From positions 1,301,001 through 1,365,000 of the forward strand of contig CAUEEP010000936.1 in assembly GCA_958450365.1 (NCBI GenBank): 64,000 nt of DNA. Reading direction: 5' to 3'. The first letter of the stretch is position 1. Every line of letters begins with the position of its first letter. The position numbers and the translations under genes were made by a program. Below are positions 1 through 10,100 of the stretch, in pieces. Source of the DNA: Mesorhabditis belari (taxonomy: Eukaryota; Nematoda; Chromadorea; Rhabditida; Rhabditidae). Under the pieces are notes generated by a model, which saw nothing but the letters and a program-made list of their open reading frames with translations, was not told where the DNA came from and made no database searches.

Positions 1-58
1 ATACTATGTATGCTTTAAAAAGATCCCGGAAGTCAATTAGTATACGGAAACGGTGATA

Positions 59-307
59 CACTACTGGACAATGAGATATCATATTTGAAAAAAGATCGTC
101 ACTTTCGCGCGCCTGTAACTCTCTTGTCTTTACCGTATTTCTAAATATTAATATTACCATTGTGTAGCCCTTGAAAAGAGCTTTCAGAAAATGTATAACA
201 CTAATAGTTTCAACTCAAAGACAAGGGAGTTACAGACGCGCGAAAGTGACGATCGTTTTTCAAGTGATCATCGTTTTTCAAATATCATATTTCATTGTCC
301 AATACTG
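59..307. mobile_element. Tc1-like MITE, copy 1
   Basis: A 249-bp near-palindromic element begins CACTACTGGACAATG and ends with the inverse (CATTGTCC, then AATACTG). TA dinucleotides lie on both sides (57-58 and 308-309), as expected for a Tc1/mariner target duplication. No transposase is encoded. The same element recurs at 13513, 28830 and 29224. Confidence 0.7.
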
Positions 308-309
308 TA

Positions 310-810
310 TCTGCTGGAAAAAGATTTAACACCGATGATGTATAACACCGATAATGTATAACACTAATAGTTTGAACTCAAAGACAAGGGAGTTACAGAA
401 GGTGACGATCGTTCTTCAAATATCATATTTCATTGTCCAGTAGGGTCCAGCTCCAGCTCCAGAGCTCCAGAGTTTCAGCTCCAGAGATTCAGAGCTCCAG
501 AGTTTCAGCTCCAGAGCTCCAGAGATCCGGGGCTCCAGAGTTCCAGAGCTCCAGAGCTTCAGTAGCTCCAACTCCAGAGTTTTTCAGCGCGCGCAAAAGT
601 GACGGTCGTTTTTCAAATATCATATTTCATTGTCCAGTACTATATCTACTGGAAAAAGTTTTAACACCGATAGATTTTATTGATTTTATCGAATCTGTAA
701 GCTTTATTAATGACATTTAAACAAAAAGAGCAACTTTTTAAAGCACTAACTGTTGATTTGAAAGCTTTGAAGCTTTGAAGATCGTTCAAGCTTCAGAAAT
801 TCTTGCTTAA
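310..810. repeat. Partial Tc1-like MITE ends around a CCAGAGCT minisatellite
   Basis: This stretch has two further truncated ends of the same MITE (near 430 and 630) around a degenerate GCTCCAGAGTTCCAGAGCTC array (about 440-575). The part from about 650 to 810 is an inverted copy of 13365-13512. The open frame at 433-720 is a by-product of the array. Confidence 0.55.
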
Positions 811-926
811 ACGAAAACCAAAAAAAACATTGCAATGGTTAACTATTCAAAGGAAAATTCAGCTTTCATTTCTTTATTTAGAAAGATTTTTTTGAAAGCC
901 TGGCATGAAATTGTTTATATTTCTAG

Positions 927-3900
927 GTAGGTGAGGTTGCTGAGAGTATTCTGGCAAGGATGGGCTTCCGAGGTGATATGAGAAGAGCTCCCACATCATT
1001 TGCACAAAATGAAGATCTCAACTCGATTGTTGAAGAAGCAAACTCGAATAGAGTCAATTTACAAGGTTTTTCCACTAATTATCTAACAAATTTGTCGAAT
1101 TATTTAATGAACTTTAGGCATTGCATCTGGACAGATCGCTGGATTGGCTCCAATTCCTGTGCCCGGTTTCCCAGGACCACAAGATATCCCGACGATCCCC
1201 GGAGTGAATACAATTCCCGGATTAAGCAATTTCAACTATCTTGTCAGTAATTGAACAAAAGAATATTATTAAAGTATTAAGCTATTAAACTATTAAGCTT
1301 ACAAAACCATTAACCATTTATCTGTTTAGGTTGGTCAACTTGTCCCTCAGATGATTCCACCAGCGAACACCTTACTCGGCTCATCGATCAGCCGAATTCT
1401 GCCAAAGGTTGGCTTTAGTTCTTGAATGTTTTTTTGTGTTCTATTCTATCTAGAGAAACGTCTTCTATCTAGAGCACAGAAGTCTTTATTTTTAGCTTAT
1501 TTACAGCTTATTACAGCTTACAGCTTACAGCTTATTTACAGCTTATTACAGCTTACAGCTTACAGCTTATTTACAGCTTATTTACAGCTTACAGCTTACA
1601 GCTTATTTCCAGCTTATTTACAATTCCAGGACTCTGCCAAAAACTTGGCTAAAGATGTCTTCAAAGCGATTCACCCAGCTGCAGAGAATGTCGATGTGGC
1701 ACGAATGATGGGCAGATGGTTTCAAGTTAGTTTAATTTCAAAAAAAGTTGCATAGTTGAATAAACATTATCAGAATAAAGCTTAAAACTGATAGAGTATT
1801 AGATTTAATGTAATTATTAGACTGTCCAGAAAGTCTTTTCGTTTCTTTTCGTAAAAATCACAAATTCACCAATTGCCAGAATGCTCCTTGCTTACATAAA
1901 ATCCCCTAAACTTTTTAGGTGATCAACAGCCCTCATGTAATCCGTGAAGCCTGCACCATTTCACATTGTATGTTTTTTATAGTTTTATATAGTTTATTCG
2001 AGTTTTATATCAAGATTTATCCACCTAGCACAACAAATTTAGTCGGAGCATTGACGAACAACTCGCTGAACGGGAACACTCCCACGTATTCAGCCACGTT
2101 CACCGTGCTCAAGTTTTATCGAGAAGGAAACGCGAATGGGCCACCAAGGTAAAAAATTATTATAAAGAAATAGAAAGGTGTTTATTTTTTTTGTAGATTT
2201 TCTCTTGGTTATGGTTTTAAGAGTGGAGAGACTGGTCAATTCGTTCTTCACACCTCCAATGCTCCTGATGCTGAGCCATGTAAGTTTAAAACAAACTTCT
2301 TTTATTTATAAGGTAAATTGATACAGTGAATTTAAATTACATGCAATTTATTATAGATTTCATTATTTAATTGAAATTTCAATCAAAATAGGAGATCTGA
2401 TTCGGATTTCAATCAAAATCGGATAGCTGATTTGAATCTCAATCAAAATAGGAGATCTGATTCGAATTTTAATCAAAATAGGAGATCTGATCCGAATCTC
2501 AATCAAAATAGGAGATCTGATTCGAATTTCAATCAAAATAGGAGATCTGATCCGAATTTCAATCAAAATAGGAGATCTGATTTGAATCTCAATCAAAATA
2601 GGAGATCTGATTCGAATTTCAATCAAAATAGGAGATCTGATCCGAATCTCAATCAAAATAGGAGATCTGATTCGGATTTCAATCAAAATAGGAGATCTGA
2701 TTCGAATTTCAATCAAAATAGGAGGTCTGATTCGAATTTCAATCAAAATCGGATAGCTGATTTGAATCTCAATCAAAATAGGAGATCTGATCCGAATCTC
2801 AATCAAAATAGGAGATCTGATTCGAATTTTAATCAAAATAGGAGATCTGATCCGAATCTCAATCAAAATAGGAGGTCTGATTCGAATTTCAATCAAAATA
2901 GGAGATCTGATTCGAATTTCAATCAAAATCGGATAGCTGATTTGAATTGAAATATTCTTGCACAGTATTGTATCATGTTTTTAATCATTAACTTTGAATT
3001 TTCTAGCAATCTCATAGAAGTTTAACTCTAGAAATCTAGAATAGCACTAAATTTTACCGAAAAAAAAACCTTTCTTGCATTAATTCAAAGCAAAACATAG
3101 CAAAACAGGTAAATAAACGATTTTTTTTAGCAAAATTTGGTGCTAACAAGCTGTTTTAGGCAGAATATTTTACCTAAAACATCTCGTTAACATCAAATTT
3201 TGCCGAAAAAATAGTTGATTTACGCGTTTTGATGTTTAAAAGCGTTAAATTTGTATGAAATTTTTAGAAAATGGTTAAAAAGCGTTATGTTTTGCTTTGA
3301 ATTAATGCAAGAAAGGTTTTTTTTTTCGGTAAAATTTAGTGCTGTTCTAGATTTCTAGAGTTAAAGTTAATTCTATGAGATTTCTTAGGTTTCAAATTTT
3401 GCAGACTTATGCAATCAAATGAGCTCTATCTTTTCTTTTCTATTTCTATTTCTTTTCTATCTTTTCTGAAGAAAGTGTCCAAATCATGACCTCAACATCG
3501 GACCAATTTTAGGTGCTCACCTTTGCGCCTTTGAAAATCGACAAAAATAACTACTTTCAAGAATTTCTCAAAAGCCATTTTGCAGAGAAACAATCAAGCT
3601 TTTTAATAGTTTAACTAGAAATTGTGTTAATGCTGTCATTATTTTTAAAAACGTTTGGAAAGGAAGACTGTAAAGACAGCCTAATGTTTGTAATGTCAAT
3701 GCCATGTCAATCTAAAGATTAACTCCTTTTTTTTCACTAATTTCAGTTTATAGATCTAGCTGACAAAAGTAAATATGTGAAATTGTTAAAATATAGAAAG
3801 TTATTCAGCTTTTAGACTGAATAGTGTCTAAAAATTTAGCCTGATTTTAGTTTGGATCATCAAGAAAGGACCATTGAATGAGTACAATCAATACGATTAC

Positions 3901-5129
3901 GCGATTGTCTCGAATTGGGTTTGTTTTCATTTTTGATGATTCATTAAACTTTCTATATTTAACATTACCATGTTCAGGTGAGATTCCCAGTGTTTGTAAT
4001 CGCCAGAGATCCAGAGAGATTCCAAAAGGAACACATGAAGAACGTGCTTCAGTTTTTGGAGGATAACAGTGAGTTGACAATGTTTTAAAGCAACGAAAAG
4101 AATTCTTAGCAAATAAACAATCGAATTTCTTAACTTAATTTTACAATTAGTAAAGTGTTTAGCTTAAAAAAGCACCTTTTCTGGCTTTCTGGCTTTCTCA
4201 TTTCAACAACCCAGCCAACTATTGGGTTGGTGAATTGAAAACTGCGGGACTTTGAACTAAAATTTATTCAACATTAAACCATAAATTAATTCCAAATAAT
4301 TTCCATTGTTATTGACGACTTCTGCCCATTTTACAGGCAATTTACGGATTCCTCTTTCGTAGTAGGATTTTGGTTTGTGTGTGAGACAAGAGTGAGACAC
4401 AAAAATCGAGGACTGGAGATGTCCCAGTTTGAGCACTTTCTTCAAAAGAAACCCATTTTGGTGTCAATAGAAAAGTTGTAGAGAATCAAAAATTAGGCTT
4501 ATAGCCAAATTTCCAAAAAGATACACTTAGTAGTTTCGCTTAAAATGCAAGTTTTGTGAAAATTCGTAACTTGGGCATTTCTTGAAAACCAGTTTTTGAA
4601 TCGTTCTGAAAATTTGGATATAAGCTTGATTTTTGATTCTCTACAACTTTTCCATTGACACCAAAATGGGTTTCTTTTGAAGAAAGTGCTCAAACTGTCA
4701 TATATGATAATAGCCGGCGGTTTTCAATTCACCAACCCAGTAGATTGAGATTGGCCTTGATTTGCGGAGAAGTCACTGTCCAATTTGAGGATTCGGAAAT
4801 GGTCAGAACAGATTGAAGAGATAGAGACATATGACAATAGCTCGCAGTTTTCAATTCACCAACCCAATAGTAAAGTGTTCAGCTTAAAAAAGCACTATTT
4901 CTGGCTTTCTGGCTTTCTCATTTCAATATTCAGCCAACTAGATCAAATTCATTATCTTTCAATTAAGATTTTAAAGCTATTCAATCTTCAAAATACTAAA
5001 GTTTTCTGATAAGTTATATGCGAATTTTTAGATTATATTAACGTGATGACGAAAGCTTTCAACATGATTTCTCCAGTCGACTACAACGCTTGCCAATACA
5101 CACCCACTTTCAGCTCAGCTGGGAAATAA
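927..5129 (+). CDS. Lipocalin-related protein (nematode LPR type), 5' end missing
   Basis: Ten exons join in phase: 927-1065, 1118-1242, 1330-1407, 1630-1725, 1919-1967, 2043-2148, 2197-2279, 3851-3918, 3978-4068, 5032-5129, giving 310 residues to a TAA stop. The N-terminal third is rich in Pro, Gly and Ile (PIPVPGFPGPQDIP). The lipocalin part starts near residue 140 with the G-x-W signature (MMGRWFQVINSP) and continues through EACTISHF, TVLKFYREG, FWIIKKGPLNEYNQYDYAIV and VIARDPERF. These match the layout of C. elegans lpr products, secreted lipocalins of the apical extracellular matrix; ligand unknown. No signal-peptide exon was found upstream, so the start probably lies outside the window or behind the repeats at 1-900. 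Introns hold a 30-bp minisatellite, a palindrome and a mariner element. Confidence 0.88.
1495..1630 (+). repeat. CAGCTTA/CAGCTTATTTA tandem repeat in lipocalin intron 3
   Basis: Short irregular repeats of TTACAGCTTA fill most of the intron and run almost to the acceptor at 1628-1629. The pyrimidine/AG-rich units create many weak acceptor-like CAG sites. Confidence 0.7.
2377..2948. repeat. 30-bp minisatellite in lipocalin intron 7
   Basis: About 19 copies of a 30-bp unit containing GGAGATCTGATTCGAATTTC followed by AATCAAAATA, with a few variant positions (TTC/TCC/TTT; GATCTG/GATAGCTG). Because 30 is a multiple of 3 and the unit lacks stops in one frame per strand, long open frames appear on both strands; flanking splice sites show this is intron (2280-3850). 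Confidence 0.9.
3003..3385. repeat. Foldback (inverted repeat) in lipocalin intron 7
   Basis: Arms of roughly 95 bp (about 3005-3101 and 3289-3382) are near-perfect inverses, sharing TTCTAGA, CACTAAATTTTACCG and CTTTCTTGCATTAATTC. The spacer has a second weaker inverted pair. No coding capacity; a small non-autonomous element is likely. Confidence 0.65.
4222..4740 (-). mobile_element. Deleted mariner, family A, copy 1
   Basis: A 519-bp element in the last lipocalin intron, flanked by TA. Its termini are TTGGGTTGGTGAATTGAAAA and the inverse, which resemble mariner ends. On the minus strand it keeps the end of a mariner transposase (SYYERGIRKLPVKWAEVVNN); the usual stop after NYLE is lost in this copy. 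Catalytic domains are missing. Confidence 0.8.
4741..4869. mobile_element. Truncated second end of mariner family A
   Basis: A further terminus (TTTTCAATTCACCAACCCAA then TA) closes at 4867, following sequence (GATTGAGATTGGCCTTGATT) that also adjoins the copies at 19.2 kb and 24.1 kb. This suggests a composite of one intact and one partial element. Confidence 0.5.
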
Positions 5130-5132
5130 AGA

Positions 5133-5138
5133 AATAAA
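5133..5138 (+). promoter_or_regulatory. Poly(A) signal AATAAA of the lipocalin gene
   Basis: AATAAA occurs 3 nt after the TAA stop, a short 3' UTR typical of compact nematode genes. Confidence 0.5.
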
Positions 5139-5452
5139 ACTCTTGATTGAAGATTTCCATTCAAAATCCCCTCATAAACCTCGGGTTTTTCAATTGTTAT
5201 TCTCTAGAAAACATTCCATTTATTCATTTTGTACAAATCGATAAAAGTTTTCATATAATGAGCGAGATTTGCATTTGAAATGGGAAATTTGTGTAGGGAA
5301 ATACCCGATTGAAATGATGCTAGGAAAATAGGATAAAGAAAAAGATAAAGTTATAAAGTTTAAGCTTTAAATTGACGTCACCGGTTTCTTTGTGGACCTG
5401 GTTGAAGAATGAATACTTGAAAATGCAAATTACAAATCAAAAAGAATAAAGG

Positions 5453-5645
5453 GGTAGGCTAATTTTCGTCATTTCATTTGCGCAACTCACCATAACTTTT
5501 CTTCTAAGTTGGCCAATCTTTATGATTTGAATTTTATTTTGTAGATCTCAATTAATGCAACAAAATGACATTAAAATCATAAAGATTGGATCAACGAGAA
5601 GAAAGTTATGGCGAGTTGCGCAAATCAAATGGCGATAGCCTACCC
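5453..5645. repeat. Small foldback element
   Basis: Arms beginning near GGGTAGGCTA and ending near TAGCCTACCC share TTTGCGCAACTC and TAACTTTCTTCT as inverted copies around an AT-rich centre. About 190 bp and noncoding. Confidence 0.55.
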
Positions 5646-5884
5646 TAAGAATAGCATTAATGTACCGTAATGATTCCAATAGATGAGCTAGAATGTGATT
5701 TCGTTTTGCTAAAGTTAATGAAAACTGACTATAAGATGAAGGACATGAATCTAGAACCAACAATGTCTAGAGACTCAATTCAAAATGTAAATTTGGCAAC
5801 CTTTTGGTCAGATCTGCTTAAAGCCAATGCTTTTTTTGACTAGCTTGACTTTGACTTTGACTTTTTTAACCTAACTCATTGATT

Positions 5885-6360
5885 TGACAACATTGTATGT
5901 GTTGCGTCCGATCTAGAAATCCGTCCGATCTAGACTGAAGTGAGGTCAAACGTCCGATCTAGAATCAAGCCGATCACTCTAAATCTAAGTCTGGATCGGA
6001 CGTCCGATATTACATATGATATTCTCCTTAAAATTATTAAAAACTTAAAGAATACTAAAGCCAATCTAAGCTTTGAATGCTTTTGATTTAAAAGAGAAAT
6101 TCGGGAACCCAATTCTCAACACCTGAAAAATTGCAGCCTTTTTGAGCTATCTAATATATATGTTGGATCTAGATTGATTCTAGATCGTGAAGTGAGGGCA
6201 AACGTCCGATCTAGAAACAAACCGACCACTCTAAATCAGACGTCCGATCCAGGCTTAGATTTAGAGTGATCAGCTTGATTCTAGATCGGACGTTTGACCT
6301 GACTTCAGTCTAGATTGGACGTCCGATCTAGAATCAGTTTAGATTGGACGGATTTCCGGA
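5885..6360. repeat. Dispersed GTCCGATCTAGA repeat array
   Basis: The 12-mer GTCCGATCTAGA and its inverse CTAGATCGGACG recur many times in both orientations; a few further copies lie at 6985-7045. Confidence 0.6.
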
Positions 6361-7050
6361 TAGAACGTAATATAAGTACCAGATTCTATACTAGACATAA
6401 AAAACTAGTTTTAAGCGGTTTAAAACTAGCCTAGTTTTAAATCGATTTTGATTAGTTTAAGATTGCGATTCTAGATCGAGGCTTAAAGATTGATTAATAC
6501 TTGATGGGGATAAGACAATAGACTTTAAGACAATAGTTGATCTAGTGCTAGCCCTTGAACTAGTATCATTATAGATTAAACATGGGAAAACTCCAATCCT
6601 AACCAAAATCCATCTTCGCTTTCTCGTTTTTTAGCCAATTGCTCTGAACTTTTATCTACAGATACAGATTCAGCTTGTAAATAAAATTTCAAAGCAATCG
6701 GACAAGAAACGGCTGAGAAAACGAAAGTGGATTTAGGTTTGGATTGGAATTTTCCCATGTTTAATCTATAATGATACTAGTTCAAGGGCTAGCACTAGAT
6801 CAACTATTGTCTTAAAGTCTATTGTCTTATCCCCATCAAGTATTAATCAATCTTTAAGCCTCGATCTAGAATCGCAATCTTAAACTAATCAAAATCGATT
6901 TAAAACTAGGCTAGTTTTAAACCGCTTAAAACTAGTTTTTTATGTCTAGTATAGAATCTGGTACTTATATTACGTTCTATCTGGAAATCCGTCCAATCTA
7001 AACTGATTCTAGATCGGACGTTCAATCTAGACTGAAGTGAGGTCATGGGA
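6330..7050. repeat. Large palindrome (about 700 bp)
   Basis: Left arm 6330-6610 and right arm 6740-7020 are near-perfect inverses, including TGATGGGGATAAGACAATAG with CTATTGTCTTATCCCCATCA. The centre is itself partly inverted around TCCAATCCTAACCAAAATCC. It lies just beyond the 3' end of the Ras-like gene. Confidence 0.75.
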
Positions 7051-7123
7051 AAAAAAGTCCATGGAAGTTGCAGGACTATTGGAATTTTTACGGTAATTTA
7101 ATCAAAAAATTTCATTGCAATGA

Positions 7124-10100
7124 TTACATAATTGTACAGCGAGCATTCGCGGCCGCTGGATCACCCTTGAAACCGTTTGAAGTTTGCTTGTGAACTTGAG
7201 TCTTTGCCCGATTCATTAACAAATCCGTTCGCAACGATGGACGTCGAGCATTTACGTCGGTGTAGCTGAAAAAAACGGATCAAATTTTGAGCAAAAAGAA
7301 ACTCTGATAACTAGTCTTCCAATCAAGTACAGTGTTTGTTCTTTAGAATAAACTTTCTTTAGAATAAAAGCTCTCTTTCTGGAATCTTCATTCTTTCCTT
7401 GAGTCGAAGTATGGAATCTAAGCAGTTGAAGCAGTTGAATTATGGCATTTAATGCACTAGAAAGTCTGTATTTTCATTTCTAGTGCAATGTACATCATAA
7501 AGCCAAATGATTGAGCGGTTAGGAGTCTTAAGCGGAAGGTCGAGGGTTACGCTGACAAGATAAAAAAGTTCCTTTTTCCCACCAAGTGGTTTTTTTCCTT
7601 CTCAACATTTGGGTAATAGCAGTAATAGAAGTAACGCCCGAGTGTGCCATAAAATTGTGTGTTTAGACCTTTATTTCTTATTATGTTTCCTTTGTTTGTA
7701 TCGGATTATTGGTTTTCAAGAAATTTATACAGTCGAACCTCTCTATAACGAACCTCGATATAACGTAAACCTCTCTATAACGTAAGGCGTGACCGGTCCC
7801 GGCCGACGTTAAGCTATATAAAACGGCACTCTATATAACGTAAACCTCTATATAACGTAAGCTATAGCCGTCCCGTGAGTTACGTTATAGAGAGGTTCCA
7901 CTGTATATATAAACAGCACTTTTTTCGTTACTTTTCTTTATCATTTTCTTTATTTTAAAAATTTCCTGTATGACCCAGTATCCTGAATCATTTTTCAGAT
8001 CATTTAACCATCATTCAGACTGTTAACCCAAATCTCTCCATTTCCCTTTTCATTTTATCCATATCTTTCAATAAAAATTCACGAATTTAGGTCACTTGCT
8101 AAAGAGAAATAGTGCTAAAGAGATCAGTTTCATTTCGATTTTCTCCCCCAGTTTCCTCGATTGATCACTTTCTTGAAATGGGAAAGAAATTGGGGCAAAC
8201 GAATAGGGAAATTGGAATGATTCGATGAAAATGAAAATGAAAATGCTCGTTAAAACCAAGGGACTGTTAAACAACAAGGGATGTTTTCTATCAAAAATTG
8301 GCATCTGATGCCTTGTGTTTCCATTTTTTAAAAAGATATTACGATGGTTTGAAATGAAAATCGCTGAATTAACTCCACCAGGTGCCTAGCGTTTCCATAA
8401 AACTCACACAGCCAGCTCCTCTTCTCCGTCTTTGCTAAACTTTGAGCGCATTCGTCGCAACACATTCTTCGATGACGAGGCACTCGGCTCTAGAACTGGA
8501 AACTTGATTTTCTTTGATAATTTCATAATCCAAACCTCCATCAGCAGACAACTCATTTCGCAACATTTTATGCAATTCCGGGTTCATATGCTTTGGACAT
8601 TTAGCTTGTTGAAAGAGTTTGCCGAGAGCCTGAAAAGTTATCTACAATGTCTGTCTGTCTGTCTTTTTCTCAGCCGTTTTTTGACCAATAAAGCTAAAAA
8701 TTCTTTAGAAAACCTTAGAATATATTATAGTTGTGCTATTTAAAGGATAGAAATTGAAAAAGTTAAATTGAAAAAGTTGAGGCGGGGTCGAACCCGGGTC
8801 CCGTGGGCTATAAACGAGCTTGCTCCCCACTGAGCCATAGTGACAGCACGTCACCCCCTGCCGTATGCCCTCAAAACATCCAACCGTTTTTCGGCTGCTT
8901 AACTGATAACACAGAAATTCAAGATTTTTTGGCTAATTTGATGAATAAGTTAATTAGTTAGTTAATTAATTAATTAATTAACTTATTAAGATCTTAAAGC
9001 TAAAGCTGTTGCCCCCTTCTACCCTTCTGAACTTGCTCAACTCTGTAATAGCACTTTACTTTGAAAAAAACCAATCAATCTTAACCAATCTTTGAACAGA
9101 ATCTTGCTTTTGAGTTTAGTTACAGTTTTTCCACCAAGTCTACATAAAAACCTCAAAAAAACTGTGTTGCGTCTTGATTTTCGAAGCCGAAATCCAATTC
9201 AAAACTCACTTTATCAATATTATCACCCGTGGCCGCTGAGCATTGAACGAGTTGTTCTGTGGAGAGATCCGCTTGCGATAAACGAGCCTCCGCTTCTCCG
9301 GGTGAGACCTAATTCTTATATTAGCAAGTTGATTAAAACTAATGAATATAAATCTAGCATATTTCTTTACTCACTTGCCACCGGGAATCCGGTAGATCGG
9401 ATTTGTTGAGGAGAAAAACCATCGGCACTTTGGCAGGCATCTCATTTCGAGAGGTCTAAAAAGGAAAATGAGAAACTAAATGAAAAAAGACTTAAAAATA
9501 AAGTTGATAACTTTTATTGCTAAGAACTGTATTGGATCAAAATAGGAACCGTATTAGATCAGAATAGGAGCCGTATTGGAAACGTATTGGATCAGAATAG
9601 GAAACGTATTGGAACCGTATTGGATCAAAATAGAAACCGTATTGGAACCGTATTAGATCAGAATAGGAGCCGTATTGGAACCGTATTGGATCAAAATAGG
9701 AACCGTATTGGAACCGTATTTCAAATAGGGGGGTTTTGGATTTTTTGTTTAAAAAAGGGGTGTTTTGTTTTTTTTTTTTAAAAAGGGGGTGGTTTTGTTG
9801 AAAGTTACGGGTTTGTTAAAATTTGTGGAGTAAATGAAGTGTTTCAGAAAGAGTCATTCTTTACAGAACACAAAAGTACTTCTGACTTCTGACCATTTTC
9901 CCAGTCATCCCTTTTAGTTACCCCGTAGATTAGAAGGGAAAGTTTTGATAAATTGTGCGTTTTCAAGACATCTACCATTGAACCACACCGAGACACGGTC
10001 TCACAAGAAATTATAAAGATCAAAGTATAAATAGATTTCTTACACTTACTTTACAATCGGTGATCTGTTGCGCGAAATCGGTCATCGCCTCGACCGAGTG

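Noticed and set aside
2363..2950. Long open frames on both strands (172 and 187 codons)
   Set aside because: Periodic product of a 30-bp tandem repeat in a lipocalin intron; no start context or splice support.
3754..3840. Possible extra lipocalin exon after TTTATAG
   Set aside because: It breaks the phase with the strongly matching exon at 3851; skipping it gives the expected PFWIIKKGPLNE junction.
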